From Ophiothrix spiculata (lineage: Eukaryota > Echinodermata > Ophiuroidea > Amphilepidida > Ophiotrichidae): a stretch of 61,033 nucleotides of DNA. Numbering within the stretch: the first letter of the stretch is position 1; each line of letters begins with the position of its first letter. Below are positions 1 through 13,000 of this stretch, one piece after another. A program made the translations under genes and the position numbers. The stretch is from the NCBI GenBank assembly GCA_000969725.1, contig JXSR01S045681.1. One strand, given 5' to 3'. The notes beneath the pieces are model-generated. The model was not told where the DNA came from. It saw only the letters and a program-made list of their open reading frames with translations, and did no database searches.

Positions 1-150
1 TTTACTTTTCTGACTATCTTTGGAGACCTTAATCATAAACAAGTACAAACAGCTACAAACAGATGTATGCGTATTATATTCCTTTGAAATACAATTATAC
101 TATTTTCCATGACACACTTGATCATGGTTATTTTTAAGAAAAAATGTCAG

Positions 151-222
151 GCAGGGCTGCGACTCGAACTCTGAATCCACAGATTAGCTGTCTCACGCTC
201 TACAGACTGAGCTATATTTCCA
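151..222 (-). repeat. tRNA-derived SINE head
   Basis: On the minus strand this reads as a tRNA-like sequence with an A box (ATAGCTCAGTCTGTAGAGC) and a B box (AGTTCGAGTCGC). The would-be acceptor stem arms do not pair, so it is a SINE head or decayed tRNA rather than a working tRNA gene. Confidence 0.5.
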
Positions 223-454
223 GACGTTCTTTAAATTGTTTCAAAATTGTTTTGAGGTTCAAATCAAGACAATAGATTTGCCAAACTACCTCAAAGGTAT
301 CGTATTTCAAGAGGGCGACACACAGATTTTCTGGATTCTCGGGATAGGCTGAAGGCATCCATCTATAAGCATATATATGCTTCTATGTGGGTTTCCAGGG
401 TATTGACTGCTCTTTCATTCTGGCAGTAGTAAAAACTTTTTCCCATCAGTGATC

Positions 455-600
455 TTGAGACTATCATACTATTTCCCTTATACAAATATTGACTGCTTTT
501 GGTTTAAATTATTTCTGTGAGATGATCTCAAAACCATGAATATGCCCGAAGCGAAATATTCATGGTTTTGAGATCACCCCCTCGGGTTTTAGGCTGCTTA
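455..600. repeat. Hairpin-bearing dispersed repeat, copy left of the TLR
   Basis: Contains a near-perfect hairpin at about 521-577 (GATCTCAAAACCATGAATAT, an 11-base loop, then its complement). The flank CAAATATTGACTGC and the hairpin match, in inverse orientation, the block at 4555-4690 on the far side of the TLR pseudogene. The remainder of 1-734 shows no gene. Confidence 0.6.
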
Positions 601-734
601 TAATAAACCATATAAAATAATCTAAGCATATTATGGAAGTGAAAATTGCTATTTTAAAGATTTCTATACCTATTTGACAATATTTCATAAAAACAACGTA
701 GAACTTAAACATAGTCCAGTGACTCGCTTTTCAA

Positions 735-3424
735 TTACATACAATAACGACGATCTACTTGAGCAGGTGCTTTGAGTTCCTCTCTCAATAGCCGCCAAAA
801 CACTCTCTGTCCTGCTCTGTCCTTAGGCCATTTGAGGATCTCCTTCTTGCAAAAAAGCTTACGAAGTGACAATGTCATCTTGTCATTTATATGTCTTGCA
901 ATAAAACCAAAACAAGGACATCCAAATTTTCATCCATGAGCCTCATTTGAGCCATCTCCATTTCATGATAGCACCACTGACTTGCCACAAATTTTGGTGA
1001 CAAAACTAATATAGTCTTGTGACTCAGTTGGATGTTCTCCGAGATACTATCTATCAAAGAACCTCCTGGCATAAAATCTCTACTTTTGATGCACAGCTTC
1101 ACTGGGTCAGGTCTTTCCTCCATGTTGGGCTGCAAGCTTTCATTCACCCAGTCGTCATCAGCAGACTCTTCATTGTATGCAACATAGGCATTGTACTGAA
1201 GCTGAAGCATTTCAAATTCCTCGTCAACTTCAGGAAAGGGTTGATAATGTCGGTAGAGCAAGAACAGTTTGTATTTGATGTACCACCGATAATGGATAAG
1301 AAATATGGTGATCATAAAAAACACAATTATGAACAGAACACTGATTCCAATGTAAAATGTGGTATATGACCTACAGTCTAGTTCTACTTGACTGACACTC
1401 ATTCCTTGAAATATTTTTGGGTTTGAACAAACATATTCCCCTGGTTCTAGCCATGTATCTGTGTCAGATAAAATCCATTTTTTAAATTCATTCATAGTAA
1501 ATCCTTCCATTTCACAAATACAGCTGAAGGGATTGTTGCTTAAATCCAGCCAATCAAGAACAGGCCTGCCTTATGATGACAGCAACCATAGAGGAACTTC
1601 AATGAGTTTGTTTCTTGCAGCATTAAGATGTCTCAAAAAAGTCAAATGTTCAAGTCCGGACAGAGATTCAAGGCCATTGCCATCTATATAGAAATAAGAA
1701 AGGTTTCTGAAAGCGCTCTCAATGGATATGTCAATAGATTTGATGTTGTTGTCACTCAGATTCAATGTGATTAAATTTGGTGCTTTTATTACCAATATTT
1801 GCTTTAATGAGGAAAGTTCATTTCGGGCTAAAATAAGCATTTCCAGACTGGGTAAGCTAATGTTGGTGTTCTTTGGATCTAATGCTTTGATCTCTGCCGC
1901 AGAACCTGACAAGTCAAGTCTATTCAATACACTGCAATCTTGAAGTGCTAAACTACCCGGGAACGTGTATATATATATATTAGACAAGATGAGGTTTGTA
2001 ACTCTTGGAAATGACGAGCACAATGTTCCTTCTATTATAAAGGTCAGTTGTCTCAATTCAAATACATGAAGAGAAAAAAGTGGGTCTGGTAGATTGAACA
2101 GTACTGGCTGGTCATCAAATCCAATATTCAAATGCTGAAGGTTTTTTAATGATGAAAGCCATTTTGTATCCAGTACACTTGGGATCTGGATATTGTTATT
2201 TGCAATATTTAGGTTCGTTAAAGTTGAAACTGATTTAAAGGCATCTTTTTTAATCACAGAAATCATGTTTGAACTTAAGTCTAGACGTTTTAGTGATATC
2301 AATGGACTGAAGGCAACAGAGGGGACTTTAGTAAATGTATTTGTGTTTAAATCTAAAGTTTCCAAAAAAGTAAGTCCATGAAAGGCATACTTCTCCAAAG
2401 TGTTGATTTGACATGACATTACAACTAACCAATTCAAGTTATGAGTCCAGATAAATGCATCATTTTTTATTGTATTCAACTCTAAAAATGATATAATGAG
2501 GACTTTAAGAGATGCATTTATATTTACCAGATCTTTGAAGGTTGTGTTGTCAAGACTGGAAGGATGGGAACCATAGATTGTTGTAAACTTAATATCTTGT
2601 AGTGGTGACTGTAGCGATCCCAAGGATGGTAACATATCAAAGCTTGTGACAAGTTTAGTCAAGTTTGAAAATGGTTCAAATGCAGTCTTTTCAATGAAAC
2701 AGTCCATGCGTATTTGATTACAAAGCCACCCAAATATGTTCAAATTATTCAGTGGCTTAAATGTTGTTTGTGTTACATTTATAGGACCAGTAAATAATTG
2801 AAACTCCTCCAGATTAGTCATAGTATCAAAATCATACAGCATGCTGTCTAGTGTATCTCCAGCATACACCATGTAGATTCTATTCAGAGAATGTAAATGT
2901 GTAAAGGTCCCACGTGGTATGAACAGCAGTGGGTAAAAATTTAGCATTTTGAGAAATGTTAAATTTTGCAAGTCACTAAAAATATCACTTGGTAGATGAT
3001 ATAGGTCATTGTAGCTCAGGTCCAGTTGTAATAAGGAGCCAAGTCCTTTGAATGCTGCTGGGTCCATTTCTGATATGTCATTGTGGCTTAGGTCCAGTTT
3101 TGTCATCACTGACAAATTTCTAAATGATGAGCCTTGTATCTCTGTCAGTTGATTGTGACTGAAATCCAACTCAGTTGTCCAGTTTTTAACCAAAAGTGGA
3201 ATACTCATTAGACTTCTATGTGAGCAATCAATTTTGACAAAAATGTCAGTTAGGCCCTTTTGCCTTGGGGGGGGGGGGGCAGTACTGCCATCATACATTT
3301 TACAACCTAAGCTTCCCGATAGGTTCTCAGGTAACACAGCATTTGATGTCCCAGCAATGATATAGCTAAAGTAAAGTGCCAAAATGCAGGAGAAAAGTTT
3401 TACAGCCATGGTGAGAAAGCACAT
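735..3424 (-). pseudogene. Toll-like receptor (LRR-TM-TIR) pseudogene, single exon
   Basis: Reading leftward from ATG at 3424 (a second ATG at 3409 gives a tighter signal peptide, MAVKLFSCILALYFSYIIAG), the frame encodes an LRRNT-like start (GCKMYDG..., DIFVKIDCSHRSL), then many leucine-rich repeats of the form LxxLDLSxNxI. An in-frame TAA at 1573-1571 stops it at codon 618. Immediately beyond, in the same frame, follow an LRRCT (NPFSCICEMEG, later YVC and LDC), a membrane span at about 1370-1300 (TFYIGISVLFIIVFFMITIF) and a TIR domain with box 1 (YNAYVAY) and box 2 (SRDFMPGG). A second TAA at 889-887 comes from a frameshift: after LVLVLLQDI the homology resumes in another frame as NDKMTLSLRKL..., includes box 3 FW at 800-795, and ends at TAA 737-735. 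An intact product would be a pattern-recognition receptor signalling through its cytosolic TIR domain. Family and lesions are seen directly; pseudogene status is inferred, since sequencing error at two sites is possible but less likely. Confidence 0.8.
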
Positions 3425-4554
3425 GGAACAAGCTTATCAGCTCACATCAATTCACCAAATGACTCCCTCATGAAAATAACTAGGTAATGAAAGTGAGTTT
3501 CATGAAATAAAAAATAACCTTGTGTTCTTTCTTTCTGTGCTTTTATCAAAATATTATAGAGGCATTAGATGAGCAGATCTTTTTTGAGATAAGTTTGAAA
3601 ATGAGTATCTAATTCAAGGTAAAATTAGTGTATGGACAACAAATACATTCAATGATGAATTATTCTATAGTCTTCTCACTTTCACATTATTGAAAGTAGC
3701 ACAATGTGTCTTTAGTTGCAATATATGATATAGGAGAATGGAAATAGAATCTTTGTGTCTTTTTAATTCAATTACTTTTACTTAGTTTGAAATATGGGAT
3801 AATTGAGCACTTTTGTGTTTGGGGTTTTACTAAGCCCATTCATTTATCCTTAATTGCTTGCAACTTGTTTATGTATTTTTTTTATATTGCAAGTATATAT
3901 TCATAAAGTTTCTTAATATTTTATTTGTATGTATTTTAATATTCTTGTGATATCGTATATTGTAAAGTCATGTTTGAAAATCGCAAGTGATTTAAATAAA
4001 TGTTATTACCAAAGATCTGTGAAAAACACACCTGAAAATGTAGGTGCAAAGGCATACAAGGCAAATATGAGTACCATCCGTTGGAGGTCAAAGTTTTTGT
4101 ACCTCTTACACAGATTCCTGTCCCATGATTGGGTAAAAATGGGGGCTTGGATTTAAGAAGGCCCATTGCATATTTTTCACTAGGTCAGCTCGATATATTA
4201 TCGTGTAATTCAAGCTTTATGCATTCATGGTCAAACACATGCTATAGTGCATAAAGTAGTTTTCTTGTGCGCAAAGTATGCCACAGTCAGCATTTATTTA
4301 TTTATTTATAACATTCGGCTGAAAGCCAGGCTAATCCCAATAGTGCAAATGCATTTAATTCAAGGGACGCCTCCGTGATGGGAAAGACAGAATATTGGAA
4401 AGAATTTTCTATTTTAGATTGAAAGGAGAAACATATATTGTAAATCATCATCAGGTGGTTTATATGCTAAAATGGGTCTTTTAACCAACCACAAAAAATC
4501 TTTATATTCGGTATATAGAACAAATATCGCCTGCTTTTTCAGGCAAAATTTCCC
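3425..4554. other. Non-coding 5' flank of the TLR pseudogene
   Basis: AT-rich sequence with no convincing reading frame. It holds a short (ATTT)n run near 4291-4310 followed by the text of a decayed dispersed repeat. No promoter element could be assigned and no SPEF2-like exon was seen. Confidence 0.4.
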
Positions 4555-4690
4555 AGAGGTGATCTAAAAAAACCATGAACATGCCCGAAGCAAAGCTTAG
4601 GGCATATTCTTGGTTTTCAGATCATCTCAGGGAAATAATTTTAACCATGCCCCTCAAACCATCAATATTTGTATGATATGATTTTATAGA
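4555..4690. repeat. Hairpin-bearing dispersed repeat, inverted copy right of the TLR
   Basis: Its reverse complement (CAAATATTGATGG..., AAAATTATTTCCCTGAGATG, then the CCATGAAYATGCCC hairpin core) aligns with 455-600. The two copies face each other across the TLR pseudogene. Confidence 0.55.
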
Positions 4691-4904
4691 CATTACAAAA
4701 ATTGTTTGGAAAGTGTTAATAAAAATCCAGAGTGCAGGGCCCTTTTGTTTGTAAATGTAATTGTGACCCTGTATTTTGATTACACTGTCCAAGCATTATT
4801 CGAATGGCCTATTATAAGTGGAATAAAGGTGAAATTACCATCTCAATTTCCTATTAAAGCAGAAAAGTTTAGGTTTTTAATCTATTGCACAAGAAAATAC
4901 ACAT

Positions 4905-5145
4905 AGAAACAAAAACTTTAATTTTCTTTCATTTAGTTACGTTTAATTCAAAATTCAAGATCATTCAAGTCATCAAAACAAGCAAACAATGTAGTAGATC
5001 AAAACAATGATTAAAATACATTTAGAAACAAAAACTTTTTCTTTCAAAACTTTTTTCTTTCAATTAGTTTTGTTTAATTCAAAATTCAAGATAATTCAAG
5101 TCATCAAAACTAACAAACAATGTAGTAAATCAAAACTGTGATTTG
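4905..5145. repeat. Two-copy direct tandem repeat, unit about 117 bp
   Basis: AGAAACAAAAACTTT starts at 4906 and again at 5023; each copy continues through TTTAATTCAAAATTCAAGAT and ends near ACAATGTAGTARATCAAAAC. The copies differ by small indels in the T-rich part. The following 5146-5669 holds no recognisable feature. Confidence 0.75.
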
Positions 5146-5669
5146 TTAGCTGTAATACAAAAACGCAAAAATAGTGAAAAGTACAGTGAAAAAGAGAGTA
5201 GTCTATCTAGAAAAGAGAATTAAGGAGGGAATTTACTATGTCACATCAAAGTTCTTTACAAAAGTGAAAAGATTCAATAAACAGGTGTATACATTTGAAC
5301 CTTCATTGTGGTTTTGTTAACGAAATGTTTCACAGAAAAATGACAAATCGTTTTTGGCCTATTTTTGGCAATATTACAAAAAGCAAGTCAAAAATCTAAA
5401 ATTTGAGAAATTCGTTCCTAGACATGCGTTTCTAGATTCTAAAATGCATAAGATGTCAAACTTTTATTTGTGCAAAATTTAGTTAGGTTGTTCACAAATA
5501 TATTAGGCTATACCTCTGGTCCAAAATCATACATTTTGGTCCAAAACTGACCTATCCATCATCTTCTACAAGAGTCCACATCTAGAAATGTATACTTTTA
5601 TATGGATTTTTAAAATTATTGGTTGCTGAGTTACAAAGCCTTAAATATTTCTGAAAATGAGGGGTTAAC

Positions 5670-6601
5670 TACCCTTACCAGAAAAATTAACCATATTTAA
5701 GCAATATGCTTAACAATAGAATTAGGTATATATGCCTTAAAATATATTGCTTATTAGCAATATCAATATGCTTAATAAGCAATATTTGAGGCATATCTTA
5801 GCAATATTAGAGCAATATCTTAGCAATATATTGCTATTGTTAGCAATATATTGGTAGGCATATATTGTTAGCCATATATTGCTAGCATATTGCTTGTATT
5901 AGCAATATATTGCTTATTAGCAATATCAGAATGCCTAATAAGCAATATTTGAGGCATATCTTAGCAATATTATAGCAATATTAGAGCAATATCTTAGCAA
6001 TATAATCAAACAATACCTTAGCAATATCAATATTTTGAGGGTATATATGCCTAATTGTCCGTTTTCCAATTTCCATTTATGACCATGCGTTTTGAACTCG
6101 ACACTCAAAAAGTGTGGTGGAGTCACATTTTTCACTGTGGTCGCGCATAGATGAACTTGCTGTCAAACAAACACATATGAGGTATGGCCACGCCCATGAT
6201 ACAGTAAGCTTACTGGGCAAGAGTCTTCATAAAAACAAACCAAATTACAAAAAAATAACGAATCAGGGGTGTACATGGGCACTAATACACCACATCTGAG
6301 CCTTTCTGGAGGATGGATGGCTCAAGAAAAGAGTAGATTAAGATGGATTTTCTACTCTTGTCAGGAAGAAATGAGAGGCACATCTGGCTCTGACACTACC
6401 CAGCTGCTAACAGTATTGCTAACCCATTGAAATTGTTAACAGAATTGCTAACAATATTGTTAAAGTAAAGTTATTGCTATCATTTAAGCAATATATTACG
6501 CAATATATTGCTAGTTAGGAATATAATTAGCAATATTTTTTGATATTGCTAAGGATATTGCTTGAATATTGCTTAATTAGGCATATTGTATGGTAAGGGT
6601 A
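5670..6601. mobile_element. 932-bp foldback element built of AGCAATAT palindromes
   Basis: The ends are inverted (TACCCTTACCA at 5670, TGGTAAGGGTA ending 6601). Arms at about 5694-6030 and 6411-6590 consist largely of the short word AGCAATAT or its complement, often as the palindrome AGCAATATATTGCT, with at least fifteen occurrences on the left arm. The central 6031-6410 is ordinary sequence with no convincing ORF. No transposase is seen, so it would be non-autonomous. Confidence 0.6.
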
Positions 6602-6617
6602 TATACAATCTACCATT

Positions 6618-6786
6618 GGCCTTCTTTGCCATGCCAGCAAAGAAGGCCTTTTTTCATGAAACTAGATCAGGGAATAGCAACCAACAGCTGCCATTTTTGT
6701 GGCCAGCAGGTGCAGGGAGGGTGCTTAACCAATAGCTGGGACTGCAAATACTAAAATTAGTAAAATTAGTATTTGTAGTCCCAGCA
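6618..6786. repeat. Two short hairpins before the first SPEF2 exon
   Basis: GGCCTTCTTTGC...GCAAAGAAGGCC forms a 12-bp stem with a 7-base loop near 6619-6649. GCTGGGACTGCAAATACTAA...TTAGTATTTGTAGTCCCAGC forms a second, longer stem near 6735-6785. Confidence 0.6.
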
Positions 6787-6904
6787 AATAGCAAACAAGA
6801 AAAGTGGAGTTTCAACTACATAAATATCCTGTAGGAAAAGATATCACTTGAAGTCCAAGTTGTCACTTTTCTCCAAACATAACCTCATCATTTTCTCTTT
6901 CCAG

Positions 6905-7097
6905 AATTCCACTGGTACCAAGGCGACCAAGGTCCACTGAAGGCTTCTTCCCTATACAGACCCCAGCAGGCAATAAACCAGAGAAGGGGAGCAAGAGTCG
7001 TGCCGGCAAGAAGGACAAAGGAAAAGAACCCGTACCTGTGGCTAGCGTTGAAGAGAACCATGAAAGCCCACCCCCACCAAGTGATCCTGATGAAAAG
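6905..7097 (+). CDS. SPEF2: SPEF2 exon a (first visible)
   Basis: The acceptor is TTTTCTCTTTCCAG and the donor AAG|GTATGG. One leading base completes a codon split with an unseen upstream exon, followed by 64 codons. The peptide opens IPLVPRRPRSTEGFFP and runs into a Lys-rich linker (GKKDKGKEPVPV) and an acidic/proline tail ending SPPPPSDPDEK. It ends in phase 0. Confidence 0.8.
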
Positions 7098-10000
7098 GTA
7101 TGGCGTTTCAAAGATACACTCCTGGTCAAAAGTGTTTGCGCACAAAACCTTTAACCAGCCATATCTCGAGAACTGTTCATCATTTGCATAACTTTTTTCC
7201 GATTTATATTTTCCATACATATATAGATCTAAAAAAGTCAACAGGAATTATTGCATTCACCACATTTGAAAATATGGTGTGCTAAACATACTATATACTT
7301 TCTTCTGCATATTCAAAAATGGAGTTTAAATATGTAACTGGACATATATCATACTTGCCAACTGTTCCTATTTAAGAGGAATGGTTCTGTTTTTGGCAAA
7401 AGAAAAAGGCAATTTTTACCAATCCGTTCCTCTTTTTGTAAAACTCACCCTATAGTAAAGTATAGGAAAATGGGAAATGTTCCTCTTTTTTGACAAAAAT
7501 GTGCCCATTTGTCCCTCCTTCAAGTTTTCAAATGTTGGCAAGTATGATATATGTTGGAAAACTTAACAGAGCATTGAATAATAAACTACATAGGTACATA
7601 TCAAAAAGTATGTGTGGTGTATTTGTATATGGTCCAGGAAATCAACCATTTTTATGGTTATGGAAGATTGAATATCATAGGAAACATGGATTATTTATAT
7701 TGGATACATAGGCACCTGTAAAGAACATGAATTTTTTTAGAGTCTTGGTTGTTTGATATAATAATTCGTTTTTGCCCGTATTTAAGCGTGCGCAGACACT
7801 TTTGACCGGGAGTGTATCTAGATGTGATTTAAGAGTTCAGATTTGTCGACACTGACTGTACCTGAAACACGCAATTTCGTTTGTCTACAAACTACTTTAT
7901 TAATCAAATATTGGGCTTTGAAATTGGGAGTTTGAATTCATTTTGGCAGACTTTTAGTTTTTGTTATCTTTTCCACGATTATATTTCTGATTATTTCTCG
8001 TTTGAATTGTCTTTTTCAGCGCATCTGTGATCATCATTGATAAGGCAAAAAAAAAAAGTTTGTTTCCTGTAGGTGGTCAAAAAACCTAAATGCGAAATGC
8101 GTTTTTTAATTTTATTTTGTTTTTATTTTTTTGTAATGTTTTAAGAGGTGCTAAGGCAAATTTTGATCGGAAATCCGCTTGGGTGATGATTTTTTCAGTA
8201 AGAAACCTATCCGGTTTTTAAGTTTTTGTTGAAAAGAAAACACTTCTTTAGTAAAAAATTTTGCAATTTTTTCCTGTTCTTTTTATCAAATTGGCTATTT
8301 TGATTTTCGTTTTCTAAAATATCAAATAAAAAAATGAAATGCGCAAATATGTGACGCCAAAACAAAATGCCCGCGGCGCACAGGAAACAAACTTGTTTTT
8401 TGTTTTTACCTAATGAAAATAAAACGATTTATACTAGGGGATATTAATAATTTTTTATTGAAACATAACTAATTCCCTATCTTTTTTGGCCTCTTAATGG
8501 TATAATATGATGAATACGATTGACAATGAAAATAAAATAACTTATATATTTAAACATTGATTTATTGAAGGTTAACCATAATTCTTTTTAATTTATCCTT
8601 TACAGCTTATCCATGATGCATTTACATTTGGAATCATGAAAGTTTCTGAAATGGTAGGTATTTAATTAATTAATTCTATTATTATTTCAATGCAAAATAC
8701 TATTTAAGACTAGTTTTCTGGCTAAAGGTATATATTCAAGAAATGATATTGCTTTGCTTCCTGTGAAATTGTTTGAACAGGAAATTATGTGAATAATTAG
8801 TGATGGAACATGCCCAAATGTAGGGTCATCCCATCATTGACTATTCAAATTAATTCCTATATACATAATCACACATAGGATGGGATGCACATAGGAAGCA
8901 ATGCATGATGGGATGTACATGGGAAGCAATGCATGATGGGATGCACATAGGAAGCAATGCATGATGGGATGTACATAGGAAGCAATGCATGATGGGATGC
9001 GCTCAGTATTTTCTCTTGGTCAATTCTGCGATGATGATAAAGTTTGAGTATGAAAAAAGGATATGTACGACTAGCTGATAATCTTAATTATCTCTTTGTT
9101 CTGGGCACATGCAGCATGTTGCTTCCTACACGCTGCATAATCTGAAATTACCTTATTTGTTGGCAACAAGTGGTCAATTTGAGTGATGTGTTGATATTTT
9201 GAAGAGGTGCCTAATACATGTATGTATTATATACCATTGTTAAAGCTTTACATATAATAGTCATGCTCATTATTGGTGGCAGTATAAATTATCTGATATA
9301 TTATAAGATATCTTGAGTAACTATTGGTTCATTTGTTTCTAGATTCCAGAAAGCAAAAAAGTTCAACATTTCACAAATTCAATTTTTAGTTAAGATTTCC
9401 AGAACATTTTGGGGTAAAAAATGAAGAGTTGACTTGCAAAACGGCTTACGTCCATTTTTGCACATTTTGAGAAAAGGGCAAAAAACTGCTAGGACATCAA
9501 AATGTGTCGCAAAATTCCTGATAACGAGTTTAGAAATTCTTTACTAATATGTCTTTATGTATCATTTTGGGGATTTTAACCCACTTAAGGGGATTTTTCA
9601 ACAATTGTTTTTGCAAGGATGATGCACAAGTTAAAGGTCTGTAAGAATCTATCAAATACTCATTTTTGATAAAATGGTATTTAAGCCGTTTTACAATTCA
9701 GCTCTTCAAATACTGTTTTTGGCAATTTTTGCCAAAATTTATATTTTTGGTCAAAAGCTGATATCATCATCATGGGTAAATACAAAAGAAAATTATTATT
9801 ACTGTATAATATATTCGAAGCGAAAGACATCATGCATGCTTTATGAACTGGTATTTATTTTCCAATATATACTTGCTAAATGTTTAATGTATTATATCAT
9901 CATATGCAAGCCTGTTACAGTAATTGTTAGGCATTTGGAACATATTAAAGGTGCTCAAATAGTTCATGTTTCCTAGATTAAGTTGATTCACTGGCAAGTT

Positions 10001-13000
10001 TTCAATTAATTAATAGCCATATGTATATAACTCATGATATAACTATGTATAATATATTTACTCATTTATACATGTTGGCAGTGCATAGAAAGAGATCAGT
10101 TGGTATTAAAAATAAATAAATGTGTGATGTTAATGAGCTAAACAGTCAGATTTAATTTTCAGTTGATAAGTACCGTAAAACGGGGTGACTTTAAACGCCA
10201 GGGTGACTTTCAACAAAACCTTGACAGGGAGTGCAAAACACACATCTTGGCTGATGGTGGTTTGCACAGAATTTCAACCATCAATGGTTGATGGTTGAAA
10301 CTGTGCAACCATCAATGGTTGATGGTTGAAACTGTGCAACCATCAATGGCTGATGGTTGAAATTCTATACAAACCACTATTAGGCAAGTTCACGAACTAC
10401 CATGTCAAAATTGTGTTCAAATTTGGTGTTTAAAGTCACCCCAGTTTATGGTATATAAAAAATGACAAGAGAGCAAACAAACTGAATTTCAAATCTTTTC
10501 ATTTACCTTTTCTTAATTTTGCACTTTTGCAACTCCGAACAGATTTTTCTACCAATTGGTCTGTTTTGATCAAGGAAGCTTTAAAGGATATTTGGTACTT
10601 TTGCATGGCCAGTTTGTTGTTATGCATGGAGGTTGATTTAATGTCCGTCGTTTACAAACTTGGTAGCTTAGTGTATAGTCAATTATAGTGCACTACTCTG
10701 GACTTGTCGCTCAAAGCATGAATTTTTATTCCACATGCAAATTTGTTTCCATGTGTCATGTTTTGAAAAAAATCAACTTCTAAAGTATTGTTTGTCCTAA
10801 ACCATGCCTTTTCGTACTTGCATTGGACTAGATATGGTGCATTCAGAGTCCAACAATATCAAAGACTGGGTATCGGTAGTCGTCAAGTGATGTTGCAGTG
10901 ATGAAATTGCTGGACTCTGAACGCACCATCAGACGGCTGTCTATTATGAAATGCACTCTTAGGTTTGAAAAACCTATCAGTACAATAATTACCTCCATTA
11001 TCCAGAACAATTAGACAGCTTCCCTTAGCATCAACATGGTGGTCAGGCAGAGTACTAAATTTTCTGTAGAATTTCCCTGGTTTTCAGGGACTTCCATTTG
11101 AGGAGAGTGAGCTCTATAAAAAAAAATTGAGCCACCCTGCTCCCCTCAAATGCTTTATTGGAGCTCAATTACAAGAGCGCCTTGCATGATGGTATTAACA
11201 TTTAAATTTCCAGATATATAGCTCCCCAATTGCTCCCCTAAAGAAATTTCAAATGGAAGTCCCTGGGTTTTGATGCATTGAATACGGTAGCATAGATGCA
11301 ATATATTGGTAGTATTAGTGTATAGTATGTTGATTATGTTTTATTTCTGCCTTGTGTTCCTCAACTATTTGTATCCATTTATGTAGACGGAAGTATTTTC
11401 CAAAGGTTTGTTGGTAAGTTACATGTGTTTAAAATCATAGAAAACACTAATGCACATATGTTTTATGCACAAAAAGTTATTAATTTCTGGTGAAAGGAAA
11501 GTTTTAACATTTGCGAGAAGTCATAATTATTTTTCATATTTTCCTCCTCAAAGGGGCATATAAGTAGTAGAGGAACATGACCTTATATGGTCACTCCCCT
11601 GGGGTTTGGTTTTGGTAGGGGTGTGCCTCTGGGAAATTTCAAGTACCACCCATGTATATACCAATTTTGAAGAAAAAAGGGACCCATCCATATACCAAAT
11701 GTCCAAATTTTGAGTCAAATTTATTCAAAAATTGAAGTTTTCTGTGAAAAATTACGCTAAATTGGCGCAAATTCCCTGATTTTTGTTTTAAATTTAGAAA
11801 AAAAAAATCAAAATTTTGAAAAACAGATCCATTAGAACACCACATTTAAAAAAAACAAAAAAGGGCCCATGGCATACCTATTTTGCTACCCAAGTTTGTG
11901 GCACATCCCCGTAATCACTTTTTCCAATCAAAAGAAGCTTATCTGACCTGCAAGTGAACGACTTTTTGTTTACTTCCTTTCATCAAAAGGCCTTAATTCT
12001 AAATTGTAGGCCTCTGGAGGGAAAAATTACGGTACTCCAATATTGTGTTTCGCTCCCCTCACTATGCACATCCTGTTCCGGATATTCTGTGGGTTTCAAT
12101 AGAAATGAGACTCAAATAAATTTTTGTTGAGTCTCGAGTCTAGTCATATGTTGACTCTCTATGACCCCTAAATACTTCAATGCACATTTTGCCCTTCAAT
12201 GTAATATCACTTTCTTGTGTTTAAGTATACTTGTGTAGTGCACAAATGCACAAAGTGTGAGTGTTGTTCTATGCTGTGGTTGTGGTTTTGCACAAGTGTG
12301 TTAAGAGGCCATTTCAAAATTTCAACCGCTCATACAGATTCAGCGGTTCTGACCGGTTGTAATTGAATACGCTAGAATAAGAACATCCCAACTCCATGTG
12401 CTGCCTTTTGTTAAGTTATGTAAAATATAAATGCATGTAAATCTCAAAAAATGCTTTCAAATCACTAGAAAACATTTTCATGTCTTTATCCCAATTATAG
12501 TCTCACATTTAACCTTGTAGTTGACTTTGTTAGACATTGTTAGATAATTTTCCTAGCATATAGTTGCAGAGAAGAGCTCATGGAGTTGGGATGTTCTTAT
12601 TATGACTGTTTAATATAGCAATTATGCACTATAACAATTATCTAACAATGTCTAAAAAAGTAAACTACAAGGTCAAATATGACACTATGATTACGATATT
12701 GACATAGAAATGCTATTTTAGTGATGTGAAAGCATTTTCAGAAATTTGTATGCATTTATGTTTTATAAATATGATTAACAGAAGGCAGCACATGGAGTTG
12801 GGATGTTCTTATTCTAGCGTATTCAATTGTTCAGAACAATGGCATATTTCTGGGTGGTCTGAGATGGTCTTTTAATTCATGGGTATGGTTTAGACTTAAT
12901 CCTCCAGTCCCTTGTGGTGTTTACTCAGACTGTATGTGTGTTGTCCTTTTATTTATGGGATACAGCCCGGGGGTTACTCAAATTTGGTTTGGATATGGAC

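Noticed and set aside
6888..7241. 117-codon minus-strand frame over SPEF2 exon a
   Set aside because: Shadow of the real plus-strand exon, which has matching splice sites and phase.
9674..9976. 100-codon plus-strand frame
   Set aside because: No recognisable motif, biased composition, no splice context and no relation to SPEF2; chance frame in intron DNA.
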